Of a DNA stretch of 64,000 nt, positions 43,760 to 51,615 are shown piece by piece. The number at the start of each line of letters is the position of its first letter. Within the stretch, counting starts at the first letter, position 1. The position numbers and the translations under genes were made by a program. The notes beneath the pieces were generated by a model. That model worked only from the letters and a program-made list of their open reading frames with translations, had not been told where the DNA came from and searched no databases. Origin of the DNA: Laceyella putida (GTDB lineage: Bacteria > Bacillota > Bacilli > Thermoactinomycetales > Thermoactinomycetaceae); the NCBI RefSeq assembly GCF_042665195.1, contig NZ_JBHTBW010000058.1, positions 20,814 through 84,813 on the forward strand, written 5' to 3'.

Positions 43760-43885
43760 ATGAATAAGCTTCTTCTACTTGCTAACACAGGTATGCCTTT
43801 GGGCGTTGTTGCCTATATCCAATTGCATACCACTCCCCCCGCAGACGACCTCAATGAACAAAGGTGTGTTTCTTTCCACATTTAG
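43760..43885 (+). CDS. 41-codon leader ORF upstream of the ABC exporter
   Basis: A strong Shine-Dalgarno (AAAGGAGG) lies eight nt before ATG. The peptide reads MNKLLLLANTGMPLGVVAYI, then QLHTTPPADDLNEQRCVSFH and a final I, and stops at TAG (43883-43885). Fourteen nt later the first attenuator segment begins. Position, size and a perfect ribosome-binding site fit a translated leader peptide, as bmrB is for bmrCD in B. subtilis. No amino acid is strongly repeated, so a drug or ribosome-stress signal is more likely than a single amino acid. Confidence 0.6.
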   Translation: MNKLLLLANTGMPLGVVAYIQLHTTPPADDLNEQRCVSFHI

Positions 43886-43898
43886 CCTTAGCAAAGTC

Positions 43899-43976
43899 AC
43901 ACCGCAGGTCGTTTACGCCTGTGGTGTTTATATTTTTCCTTGCACACCACAGGTTTGACGGCCTGTGGTGTTTTTT
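43899..43976 (+). promoter_or_regulatory. Four-segment transcription attenuator with tandem terminators
   Basis: Segment 1 ACACCGCAGG (43899-43908), segment 2 CCTGTGGTGT (43918-43927), segment 3 ACACCACAGG (43944-43953), segment 4 CCTGTGGTGT (43962-43971). 1:2 pairs over 10 bp with one G-U and is followed by TTATATTTTT; 3:4 pairs perfectly and is followed by TTTTTT. 2:3 also pairs perfectly and would destroy both terminators. This is the logic of a trp-type attenuator: terminate with 1:2 and 3:4, read through with 2:3. Confidence 0.7.
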
Positions 43977-44008
43977 GCCAGGGGCAGAAAATAAAGGAGG
44001 ATTTGTAA

Positions 44009-44191
44009 ATATTTCGTTTATTTGCGCGTAAAACCGAGCGTGTTTCACACGAATTCCCCCACAACCGAAGCAATCAACTGCTCACCGATTTCTGGATGAT
44101 CGAGGGACCTCGCTCCTTCCGCGAAAGCATTATCGGCGACAAGATAGATCGCACCGAACTGCTTCACGATATCCAACGTTACTGGCTGTAA
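44009..44191 (+). CDS. Small protein of 60 codons with probable AUA start, before the exporter
   Basis: AAAGGAGG sits eight nt before ATA (44009-44011), which opens an uninterrupted frame to TAA at 44189-44191. The frame reads (I)FRLFARKTERVSHEFPHNR and ends ELLHDIQRYWL. A stop directly precedes the ATA, so no upstream start exists; the only in-frame ATG is at codon 30. The spacing suggests that AUA, a rare initiator, is used, or that a former ATG has mutated or was misread. The protein is basic and matches no family I know. Confidence 0.45.
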   Translation: MFRLFARKTERVSHEFPHNRSNQLLTDFWMIEGPRSFRESIIGDKIDRTELLHDIQRYWL

Positions 44192-44246
44192 CACATAAGC
44201 AGCATGCACTTTGGAAAGATGGCCAATTAAAAAAGGAGGGAACCTC

Positions 44247-45128
44247 TTGTCTGATACCTCAACATTAACCCACAGGGCGGAAGCCGGGGAACAACAACCG
44301 CGACACCGTCAGGAAATTGCCATTCGTTGCGAAGACGTCTGCAAGATTTTCCATGAACCGATCAAAGGAAGCCGCTCCCTGAAGAATTTCTTTCTCGGCA
44401 AAAACAGGGAGATCAAAGCGGTCGACCACGTGTCTTTCCACGTATACCGGAGGGAAGTGTTTGGTCTGCTCGGCCCCAATGGCTCAGGCAAATCGACGCT
44501 GATCCGCTTGCTCTCCACCTTGCTTTATCCTGATAGCGGGACATTAACCATCTTTGGCCATGATGTCATCAAAGAACAGCAAGCCGTCCGTCGCCTCATC
44601 AATCGGGTGTCTGTGGAGGCCGCCTTCTTCAAAAAACTGTCCTCATTGGAAAACTTGCGCTACGCCGCCCGCCTTTACGGGATGTCTCCGCATGAAGGCC
44701 AAGAAAAAGCGCTCGCCATTCTCAACCGGTTGGGCATGAAACCGGACAAAGCACTCACATCCCTGGAAAATCTGTCACGCGGGATGCAACAAAAAGTGGC
44801 CATCGCCCGCGCCCTGATGACTTCCCCTACCCTCGTCTTACTGGATGAACCGACCACCGGTCTCGACCCGAAGTCTAAACGCGACGTGCAAGAGTATGTG
44901 GAGGAAGTGATGTCATCCCACGACGCGACCATCATCCTGACGACGCATGACATGGATGAAGCGGAGCGATTGTGTGACCGCATCGCCATTATCGACAACG
45001 GAAAAATCGTGGCACTCGATACCGCCGCGGAGCTGAGACGGCAAGTTGGGGCCGATTCTCTGGAGGAAGTCTTCTTTCAATTGACAGGCAAATCATGGGA
45101 GGATGTGCAAGCGGATGAAATGGATTGA
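44247..45128 (+). CDS. ABC-2 type exporter, ATP-binding protein
   Basis: The 293-residue ATPase starts at TTG (44247-44249) after AAAAGGAGGG; the upstream in-frame ATG at 44211 would include the ribosome-binding site. It has Walker A 'GLLGPNGSGKSTLIRLLSTL', the signature as LSRGMQQK, Walker B 'TLVLLDEPTTGLDPKSKRDV' and the switch histidine in 'TIILTTHDMDEAERLCDRIA'. It resembles DrrA/NatA-type drug exporter ATPases. It overlaps the permease start by 14 nt. Confidence 0.92.
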   Translation: MSDTSTLTHRAEAGEQQPRHRQEIAIRCEDVCKIFHEPIKGSRSLKNFFLGKNREIKAVDHVSFHVYRREVFGLLGPNGSGKSTLIRLLSTLLYPDSGTLTIFGHDVIKEQQAVRRLINRVSVEAAFFKKLSSLENLRYAARLYGMSPHEGQEKALAILNRLGMKPDKALTSLENLSRGMQQKVAIARALMTSPTLVLLDEPTTGLDPKSKRDVQEYVEEVMSSHDATIILTTHDMDEAERLCDRIAIIDNGKIVALDTAAELRRQVGADSLEEVFFQLTGKSWEDVQADEMD

Positions 45129-45918
45129 GTTTCATGCAATGTATGCCTTTGTCGAACGAAGTTTCAGCCTGGTGAAGCGTTATATCACCTGGGAACTGGT
45201 CTTTCTCTTCTACAACATCGTGAATACCTTGACCATCGGCTTAATCGGACTAACGGTAAATGGCGCCGAACGGGAAACCACCGTCCTCTATTTGGTCATC
45301 GGGGCCCTCTTCTGGGGGTTCATGTCGATTCAGTTTGAGGAAGTCTCCAACTCCATTACATGGGAGCGGTGGGAAGGCACCATTGAATATACGTTTATGG
45401 CACCCATTCGACGGATCACCCACCTGGTTGGCATGTGTTTCTTTGCCATCCTCTATGGTACCGTGCGCACGATCGTTGTCTTGGTTGCTGTCGCTTTCTT
45501 CTTTGATTTATCGATGGATCAGGCCAACCTCGTCAGCGCGCTTACCGTCTTGTTGGTGGCCAGTCCCGCATTCATCGGCCTGGGGCTGATTGCCGCCATC
45601 TTGCCCCTTCTCTCGCCTGAGCGCGGTTCACAAGCGACCCACATCATTCAAGGTGTGATTCTACTCGTCTCCGGTGTTTACTATGATATTCGCGTCTTGC
45701 CGGAATGGCTTCAACCTTTGTCTACCCTCTCTCCAGCCACTTATGCCCTTGATGCCGCACGAAAGGCCATTCTCCAAGGGGCAGGGATCATCGACCTAAG
45801 CCACAGCTTGTTCGCTCTCTTGGGCATCGGCCTTGTTTTGATCCCCCTGGGTTTGTTTGTTTTCCATTTGGCTGAGAATTACGCGATGAAAACGGGTAAA
45901 CTCAAACGGAACGGGTAA
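45115..45918 (+). CDS. ABC-2 type exporter, permease
   Basis: The 267-residue protein has six predicted membrane helices, for example 'ELVFLFYNIVNTLTIGLIGL', 'VLYLVIGALFWGFMSIQFEE' and 'IIDLSHSLFALLGIGLVLIP', as in the ABC-2 permease family. It pairs with the ATPase upstream, whose stop lies inside its start. The substrate is unknown; a drug, lantibiotic or lipid is possible. I prefer ATG 45115 over 45103, because GGGAGG directly abuts the latter. Confidence 0.88.
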   Translation: MKWIEFHAMYAFVERSFSLVKRYITWELVFLFYNIVNTLTIGLIGLTVNGAERETTVLYLVIGALFWGFMSIQFEEVSNSITWERWEGTIEYTFMAPIRRITHLVGMCFFAILYGTVRTIVVLVAVAFFFDLSMDQANLVSALTVLLVASPAFIGLGLIAAILPLLSPERGSQATHIIQGVILLVSGVYYDIRVLPEWLQPLSTLSPATYALDAARKAILQGAGIIDLSHSLFALLGIGLVLIPLGLFVFHLAENYAMKTGKLKRNG

Positions 45919-45946
45919 ATCACGCCTTCGCCCCGATCTTCCTCAC

Positions 45947-45980
45947 GGCAGCCCATCCACCGGGCTGCCTTTTCCTTTTT
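45947..45980 (+). terminator. Terminator after the ABC-2 exporter genes
   Basis: GGCAGCCC (45947-45954) and GGGCTGCC (45962-45969) with a 7-nt loop are followed by TTTTCCTTTTTG. It separates the exporter pair from the kinase/regulator pair. Confidence 0.9.
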
Positions 45981-46048
45981 GTTTACAGATTAAACGGTGT
46001 GCTTCATGATATATGGAGGAAGCATGATTTTGTGACGGAGTGATAAAG

Positions 46049-46870
46049 TTGCGTTACCAACAGATTAAATGGCTGATCCTGATCATCCCAACGATCGTGG
46101 TGGGGCTGTGGGAATATGTGCGGCATGAGTTTCTCCTTTCGTATCTCTCCATGGATGCGGGCAATATCCTCACGCCTGTCATCGTGTTTCTCGTTACCAT
46201 CACGTTACTGCTTCGCTTGTTTGTCATCTATGAAAAAATGCAAGAAGAACTAAAAAAAGAACGTGCGGAAAAAGCCGTTTTAAAAGAACGGGAACGCATT
46301 GCCCGGGAATTGCACGACGGGATCGCGCAAACCTTATTCTTGTGCTCGGTGCAATTGGACCACCTTAAGCAGAAATACGATGATGGCGAACTCAACCAAG
46401 TGCATAAACATTTGCGCCAAATCCATGATGATGTGCGCCAATCGATCTACAATCTTAAGCACTCTTCCACCGCCGCTTCCCATGTCTGGCAGGAGCGGCT
46501 GAGCCATTGGTTGAACCAATTCCGGCTCGACACGGGAATCCCGTTGGAAGCCGAACTCACATTAAAGGAAGAACGCTTAAATCCCCGTGAAAAAGTGGAG
46601 TTGTTCGCCTGCATACAAGAAGCCTTAACCAACATTCGCAAACATGCCTCCGCCGAGCATGTCACACTGCGATTAGAACCGCTTCAGTCCGGCTGGTCCC
46701 TGACGGTGCTCGATGACGGCAAAGGGTTTACCGGCGATCCTTTTCAACACCATGATCGCTTCGGCCTGAAGATTATGCAGGAGCGGGCCCGCAACATGAA
46801 GGCCTCCTTCAGCTTCACGCGGGAAAACGGCATCACCCGACTCCAAATCAAACGACGGGAGGACACCTAA
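46049..46870 (+). CDS. Sensor histidine kinase, HisKA_3 type (LiaS/DesK-like)
   Basis: The 273-residue protein has two N-terminal membrane helices (about residues 5-25 and 45-65), a short coiled coil ('EKMQEELKKERAEKAVLKER') and the DHp motif 'ERIARELHDGIAQTLFLCSV' with the phospho-accepting histidine. The HATPase domain shows 'FACIQEALTNIRKHASAEHV' and 'VLDDGKGFTGD'. I chose TTG (46049) eight nt after GGAG; GTG at 46040 is possible. The lack of a large sensor domain suggests it senses the membrane or a partner protein. Confidence 0.92.
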   Translation: MRYQQIKWLILIIPTIVVGLWEYVRHEFLLSYLSMDAGNILTPVIVFLVTITLLLRLFVIYEKMQEELKKERAEKAVLKERERIARELHDGIAQTLFLCSVQLDHLKQKYDDGELNQVHKHLRQIHDDVRQSIYNLKHSSTAASHVWQERLSHWLNQFRLDTGIPLEAELTLKEERLNPREKVELFACIQEALTNIRKHASAEHVTLRLEPLQSGWSLTVLDDGKGFTGDPFQHHDRFGLKIMQERARNMKASFSFTRENGITRLQIKRREDT

Positions 46871-47557
46871 ATGCAAGAACCTTGTCGCATTCTCATCGGC
46901 GATGATCATGAACACGCCCGTCAGGCCATGAGGCTGATTATCGAACAAGATCCCTCATTCCATTTGGTGGGGGAGGCCAAAGATGGCTTTGAAGTGGTTC
47001 AATTGGCGGAGAAACTGATGCCCGACATGGTTTTGATGGATATCAACATGCCGGGATTGAATGGCTTGGAAGCAACAAGGTTAATCAAAGAGCAATATCC
47101 TTCTATCAAAATTGTGATGGTCACCGTGTCCGATGATGCGTCCGATCTGTTTGAGGCACTGAAAAAGGGAGCGCAAGGCTACCTGTTGAAAAACTTGAAT
47201 CCCTCCATGTGGTTAACCTATTTGCGCTCGATCGCAGCTGATGAGGCACCGATGCCGAAAGAAATCGCCAGCCGGATTTTGCATGAATTCACCCTTTCCC
47301 CCCACAAGACCACCTCAACCAAGCTAACCGGGCGTGAACAAGAGATCCTCACGCATGTGGCAAAGGGGCTCAGCAACCGTGAAATCGCCGCCATCTGCAT
47401 GATTTCGGAGTACACCGTCAAAAACCATCTCAAAAATATCATGCAGAAGCTACACTTGCATAACCGTGTGCAACTGGCCCGTTTCGCCGTTGAACAAGGT
47501 TGGGTCTCCCAACAGTTTCAGGTCGGGTCAGGGAAAGATAGCCCGAAAGAGGGATAG
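46871..47557 (+). CDS. Response regulator, NarL/FixJ family
   Basis: The 228-residue protein has a receiver domain ('CRILIGDDHEHARQAMRLII', with phospho-acceptor in 'PDMVLMDINMPGLNGLEATR') and a C-terminal LuxR-type helix-turn-helix ('LTGREQEILTHVAKGLSNRE', 'SEYTVKNHLKNIMQKLHLHN'). It follows the kinase stop directly (TAAATG), so the two form a cognate pair. Its likely targets are the neighbouring exporter and the lipoprotein gene, but no binding site could be defined. Confidence 0.94.
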   Translation: MQEPCRILIGDDHEHARQAMRLIIEQDPSFHLVGEAKDGFEVVQLAEKLMPDMVLMDINMPGLNGLEATRLIKEQYPSIKIVMVTVSDDASDLFEALKKGAQGYLLKNLNPSMWLTYLRSIAADEAPMPKEIASRILHEFTLSPHKTTSTKLTGREQEILTHVAKGLSNREIAAICMISEYTVKNHLKNIMQKLHLHNRVQLARFAVEQGWVSQQFQVGSGKDSPKEG

Positions 47558-47626
47558 TCAATCAGCGCAGAATGGATAACAATAGGGGTTGAGCCTTTCG
47601 ACAGGATCAGAAGGGAGTAAGTTGGA

Positions 47627-48376
47627 ATGAAACGACAAACAGCCATGTTCTTAGTGGGTCTCCTCTCTGTGTTTGGGCTATTGACAGCATGCAATCTCAA
47701 CACAGACCAAGCTCAGCACCATCAGCACCACGGACAAAATCCCCAACCCACCCAATTAACCATTACTTTTAAAACGAATCCGACCCATCCCAGCAAGGGT
47801 GAGTCTGTTAAACTTATTTCGAATATCACCGCCAATAAGCTACCTGTTGGAGATGCCAAGGTGGAATTTGAAGTATGGAAGCAGGGCAACAAACATGAAA
47901 TGATCCCGGCGAAAAAGGAAAAGGATGGCGTCTACCAAGCCGCCCGCGCATTTAAAGAAGATGGGCAGCATGTGGTGGTTGTGCACGTAACCACACCGGC
48001 CACCCACCAGATGATCAATGCCACCTTTGTCGTCGGCGACCCGAATGCTTCCGATGGCCACGCTTCCAACGGCCACCACAACGACAGCGGGCTTCACTTG
48101 CATATCGAAGCGCCCGACGAAGCCAAAGCAGGAGCACAAGTAGCGATCATTGGCCATGTCACCAAAGAAAATAAGCCGTTTGCCGATGCGGATGTCCAGT
48201 TTGAATATTGGAAAGAAGGCAACAGCAAACACGCGTTTTCCGATACGGCAGAAACCAAGGACGGCCGCTATGAAACCCGCCTGTCTTTCCCTGAGCCAGG
48301 CACATACCAAATCAAGTTGCACGTGGAAAAAGGCAAAGTTCATGACCACACAGAGAGAACGATTACGATAAAATAG
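47627..48376 (+). CDS. Lipoprotein with two YtkA-like domains and His-rich linkers
   Basis: The 249-residue protein has a lipoprotein signal (MKRQTAMFLVGLLSVFGLLT followed by AC, lipobox LLTAC). Two homologous immunoglobulin-like YtkA domains follow (about residues 43-137 and 160-249), each with the pattern 'V.FE.WK.GN' and 'K.G.Y'. Between them and after the lipobox are His-rich stretches (HHQHHGQ, DGHASNGHHNDSGLHLH) that could bind metal. It follows the response-regulator gene on the same strand with AAGGGAG upstream. Confidence 0.8.
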   Translation: MKRQTAMFLVGLLSVFGLLTACNLNTDQAQHHQHHGQNPQPTQLTITFKTNPTHPSKGESVKLISNITANKLPVGDAKVEFEVWKQGNKHEMIPAKKEKDGVYQAARAFKEDGQHVVVVHVTTPATHQMINATFVVGDPNASDGHASNGHHNDSGLHLHIEAPDEAKAGAQVAIIGHVTKENKPFADADVQFEYWKEGNSKHAFSDTAETKDGRYETRLSFPEPGTYQIKLHVEKGKVHDHTERTITIK

Positions 48377-48466
48377 TTTCAATCCATTTCCCAGATGACT
48401 AAACTTTTGATAAAATAAGTGAACGAGAGTCATTCTCGTTACCCAACCTATGAGCTAATTCCACTA

Positions 48467-48507
48467 AAAAAGAGGAATCTATCCAACCTGATAGGATTCC
48501 TCTTTTT
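48467..48507. terminator. Bidirectional terminator
   Basis: AAAAAGAGGAATC (48467-48479) and GATTCCTCTTTTT (48495-48507) form a perfect 13-bp stem flanked by A- and T-runs. It serves the lipoprotein gene on the plus strand and the M50 protease gene on the minus strand. Confidence 0.93.
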
Positions 48508-48511
48508 CTTA

Positions 48512-49618
48512 TTAAGATCCACCCATTTGCGCCAGCGGGGTTTGGCCCATCAGATAAACCATATAACCGAGAAATGCGATCAATCCGAAATATGCCACGC
48601 CATAAGCCCACCGCTTCTTGGGTGACACACTGTAATATTTCTCATCTTGGGCAATCGCTCCAACCCGTTCCGGGGTGAATCGCCCTTCCAAAATCATGCG
48701 CACTTCCCCATGCTCCTCGGCGGGAGGGAAGGTCTTGACCAAATTCATTTCGTGGACTTCCCCTTGCAACTCAAATGTGGCGATGGTGCCTAAACCGGGA
48801 TACTCGACTGAGACAAGATGGGTTTGATCCTTCAACGCACAATATTGGCGAAACGGCAATGAGCGGCGGTGATCCTCTCCCGGAATCCACATTCCTTCCT
48901 CATAAAACCGCCGTTCGGGTATTTTGGCTTCCACATGGAACGTCCGCGGCTTGGGTTGCCGTTTTTTACGACCGTATGTAAACCATAGTTCCATGACAAA
49001 CAACAGATAAATCACGATTAAAAGCCAACTTTGCAACCAGAAGATCAGGACCGCGCCGATAATGAGACCCACCACCCACAACCAACGCGTCACGGCCGTA
49101 ACAATTCTTCCCCCATCCAAAGGATGCACCGGGATCATATTAAACAAATTAAGCATAAAACCAACCATGGCGATCGCCAAGAGAACCGGTTGATCCAGCC
49201 ATAGGCCCAAACCATAACACAAAAGCGCGCCGATCGTGCCCAACAGGGGTCCTCCATAAGCGATGAACGCTTCCGTTTCCGCATCCGCGGGCTGGCGCTT
49301 CATCGTGATGAGCGCGCCCAAAAATGGGATAAACGATGGCGCCGAAACCGGAATGCCTTTGAGGCGCGCAGCCCATACATGTCCCATTTCATGGATAAAA
49401 ATCATAATGACAAGTCCGACCGCAAACTCTAGTGGATAGAACAACGCATAGCCGCCAATCGAGATAAACATGGTGATCAATGTGCCACCAAATTTGCCAA
49501 ACTTCAACAGCGGTAACAACGCCTTTAGCTTCCCACCCAAGCTGAGGATCAGCACACCCAACCCGCCTAACCAGGATAGCAGCCGGTTTCTCCCGCTTTT
49601 CTTTTGCTCCTCATCCAC
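48512..49618 (-). CDS. Site-2 protease family (M50) membrane metalloprotease
   Basis: The 368-residue protein has the zinc-binding HExxH motif in 'GLVIMIFIHEMGHVWAARLK' (about residues 68-87) and the second motif 'FNMIPVHPLDGGRIVTAVTR', with N-x-x-P-x-x-P-L-D-G-G-R. Several membrane helices surround these. It belongs to the site-2 proteases that cut inside membranes. The C-terminal region (about residues 215-340) is cytosolic-like and not recognisable. No anti-sigma partner is seen nearby, so the substrate is unknown. Confidence 0.87.
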   Translation of the reverse strand: MDEEQKKSGRNRLLSWLGGLGVLILSLGGKLKALLPLLKFGKFGGTLITMFISIGGYALFYPLEFAVGLVIMIFIHEMGHVWAARLKGIPVSAPSFIPFLGALITMKRQPADAETEAFIAYGGPLLGTIGALLCYGLGLWLDQPVLLAIAMVGFMLNLFNMIPVHPLDGGRIVTAVTRWLWVVGLIIGAVLIFWLQSWLLIVIYLLFVMELWFTYGRKKRQPKPRTFHVEAKIPERRFYEEGMWIPGEDHRRSLPFRQYCALKDQTHLVSVEYPGLGTIATFELQGEVHEMNLVKTFPPAEEHGEVRMILEGRFTPERVGAIAQDEKYYSVSPKKRWAYGVAYFGLIAFLGYMVYLMGQTPLAQMGGS

Positions 49619-49680
49619 AACCCCTTGCCTCCTTTATCCTTTTCATCATTACCCTTTTCCCCCTTTTCGTAAAAATATGC

Positions 49681-49722
49681 AAAAAATGAAGGGCGTCATT
49701 CCCCAACGCTCCTTCATTTTTG
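49681..49722 (-). terminator. Terminator after the MacB-like permease
   Basis: AAAAATGAAGG-CGT pairs with ACG-CCTTCATTTTT around a short loop (with small bulges), immediately after the permease stop. A-tracts on the plus strand give a U-tail on the minus strand. Confidence 0.75.
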
Positions 49723-49723
49723 T

Positions 49724-50923
49724 TCATTCGTAACGCAAGCAGTCAATCGGGTTAAGTTGAGCCGCCTTCTTTGCAGGCAACAAACCAAAGGCGACCCCGA
49801 AAATCAGGGAAAAAACAACCCCACCGAACGCGACTGGCATGGAGACGGTTGCAGGCCAAATTCCCATGTAATCAATCATCCATGCGACGCCAACGCCAAT
49901 GGCTATTCCCAGTCCCCCACCCAGGACACAGATCGTTACCGCTTCAACGAGGAACTGGATCAAGATATGGTGTTTGGTCGCCCCAAGGGCTTTGCGAATC
50001 CCAATTTCCCGCGTCCGTTCCGTCACGGAAACGAGCATGATATTCATCACCCCGATTCCGCCCACCAATAAGGAAATCCCTCCAATGCTGCCGATCACCA
50101 CTGTCATAATATCGGCAACCTGGTTGATTCCCTCTGTCACTTGCTCTAAATTTTGCACTTCATATTTATCTTGCTCATTATGGTTTCGATGTAGCAATTG
50201 CACCGCTTGTTGGCCGACTTGCTCGATTTTGCCGGGGTCTTTCACTTGAATGGTGACGGTGTCCAACTTCATCTTGCCAAAAACACTGCTCCAAGTAAGC
50301 GTTGGTAAATAGACTTCCGGAATTTGCAAAAGGTCCTTGATCCCTTTGCTTTTTGCCAGCACGCCTACCACTTTTAGCGGTTGTTCTTTAATCCATACGA
50401 TCTTGCCCAACGGATGTTGCCCGGGAAATAATTCTTGTGCCACGACGGAGGAAATGATGACTCCCCCGCTGGTACTGCTGTAATCTCCACTATGAAACAT
50501 TCTCCCCTCGGCCAATTCCGAGCCGTTGGACGTGATATGCTCATTCGTATCGATCCCGTATATAAAAGCCCTTTCTATCTCTTTATCCCGATGCTGAATC
50601 GTTCCGCCGATATAATTGAAACCCATCACCCGCTTCACCTCTGGAATATGCTTCAATGCGTCCAAGTCTTTCCGGGTGAATGCCGACTGTTTGTCAGCAG
50701 GCAAGAGGGATAATTTTTTCTTCTCTTTTTTAGGTGTGAGGGTAATGGCATTTTCCTTCCCGGCAAATGTTTGGGTCAGCTGGTCTTTACCGCCTTGGCC
50801 AATTCCCACGATTACGATGACGGAGGCCACTCCTATAACAATCCCCAACATCGTTAGAAATGAACGCAATTTATGGGCCAATACCGAGTTTATAGCCATG
50901 CGCATATATTCGGTGAGCTTCAT
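49724..50923 (-). CDS. MacB/FtsX-type ABC transporter permease
   Basis: The 399-residue protein has one N-terminal membrane helix ('LRSFLTMLGIVIGVASVIVI'), a large extracellular MacB-type periplasmic-core domain (about residues 45-260), and three C-terminal helices with the conserved 'LLVGGIGVMNIMLVSVTERT' and 'REIGIRKALGATKHHILIQF'. Such systems move lipoproteins, peptides or macrolides by mechanotransmission. It overlaps the ATPase by 4 nt. The adaptor gene upstream is frameshifted. Confidence 0.93.
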   Translation of the reverse strand: MKLTEYMRMAINSVLAHKLRSFLTMLGIVIGVASVIVIVGIGQGGKDQLTQTFAGKENAITLTPKKEKKKLSLLPADKQSAFTRKDLDALKHIPEVKRVMGFNYIGGTIQHRDKEIERAFIYGIDTNEHITSNGSELAEGRMFHSGDYSSTSGGVIISSVVAQELFPGQHPLGKIVWIKEQPLKVVGVLAKSKGIKDLLQIPEVYLPTLTWSSVFGKMKLDTVTIQVKDPGKIEQVGQQAVQLLHRNHNEQDKYEVQNLEQVTEGINQVADIMTVVIGSIGGISLLVGGIGVMNIMLVSVTERTREIGIRKALGATKHHILIQFLVEAVTICVLGGGLGIAIGVGVAWMIDYMGIWPATVSMPVAFGGVVFSLIFGVAFGLLPAKKAAQLNPIDCLRYE

Positions 50924-51615
50924 GTCAACACCATTCCTTTGATCGGCACCCCATCTTTAATGATCCGCCCATCACGGATATGAATGACCCGCTCGGCACG
51001 CTCGGCCACCTCCGCGTCATGGGTGATCATCACGATCGTCCGTCCTTCGCTATGTAGCTCATCAAACAAGTTCAACACCACTTGGCTGGATACCGAATCA
51101 AGGGCGCCTGTCGGCTCATCCGCCAGCAACACTCTGGGATCGGTCACCAATGCCCGGGCGATCGCCACCCTTTGCTGTTGCCCCCCTGACAATTCCGCTG
51201 GACGATGCCCGCTTCGTCCAGCCAATCCCACTTTCTTCAGCGCCATCATGGCCCTATGTTCCCTCACCGCCTTTGGCAATCCCGCATAGGTCAACGGCAA
51301 CTCCACATTTTGTAGCGCATTCATCCGCGGCAACAATTGAAATTGTTGAAACACAAAACCGATCGTCCGGTTCCTCACTCGCGCCAATCGGCGATCCGTC
51401 TCCGCAAACACATCATTTCCATCAAGCAAATAGCGCCCCTCCGTTGGTCGATCCAACAATCCGATCACATTCATCAAGGTGGACTTCCCCGATCCCGAGG
51501 GTCCCATGATGGCCACATATTCACCGGGGCAGATCGCCAGATGAATGTTGTTCAGCACGGTCATCTCGTGATTACCCAGCATATATGTTTTGTGAATGCC
51601 CAGCAACTCGATCAT
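50920..51615 (-). CDS. MacB-type ABC transporter ATPase
   Basis: The 231-residue ATPase starts MIELLGIHKTYMLGNHEMTV and has Walker A 'IMGPSGSGKSTLMNVIGLLD', signature 'ELSGGQQQRVAIARALVTDP', Walker B 'VLLADEPTGALDSVSSQVVL' and 'TIVMITHDAEVAERAERVIH'. The chosen ATG overlaps the adaptor stop (ATGA, 51612-51615). A 31-codon upstream extension would run through the adaptor gene and was rejected. Confidence 0.95.
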   Translation of the reverse strand: MIELLGIHKTYMLGNHEMTVLNNIHLAICPGEYVAIMGPSGSGKSTLMNVIGLLDRPTEGRYLLDGNDVFAETDRRLARVRNRTIGFVFQQFQLLPRMNALQNVELPLTYAGLPKAVREHRAMMALKKVGLAGRSGHRPAELSGGQQQRVAIARALVTDPRVLLADEPTGALDSVSSQVVLNLFDELHSEGRTIVMITHDAEVAERAERVIHIRDGRIIKDGVPIKGMVLT

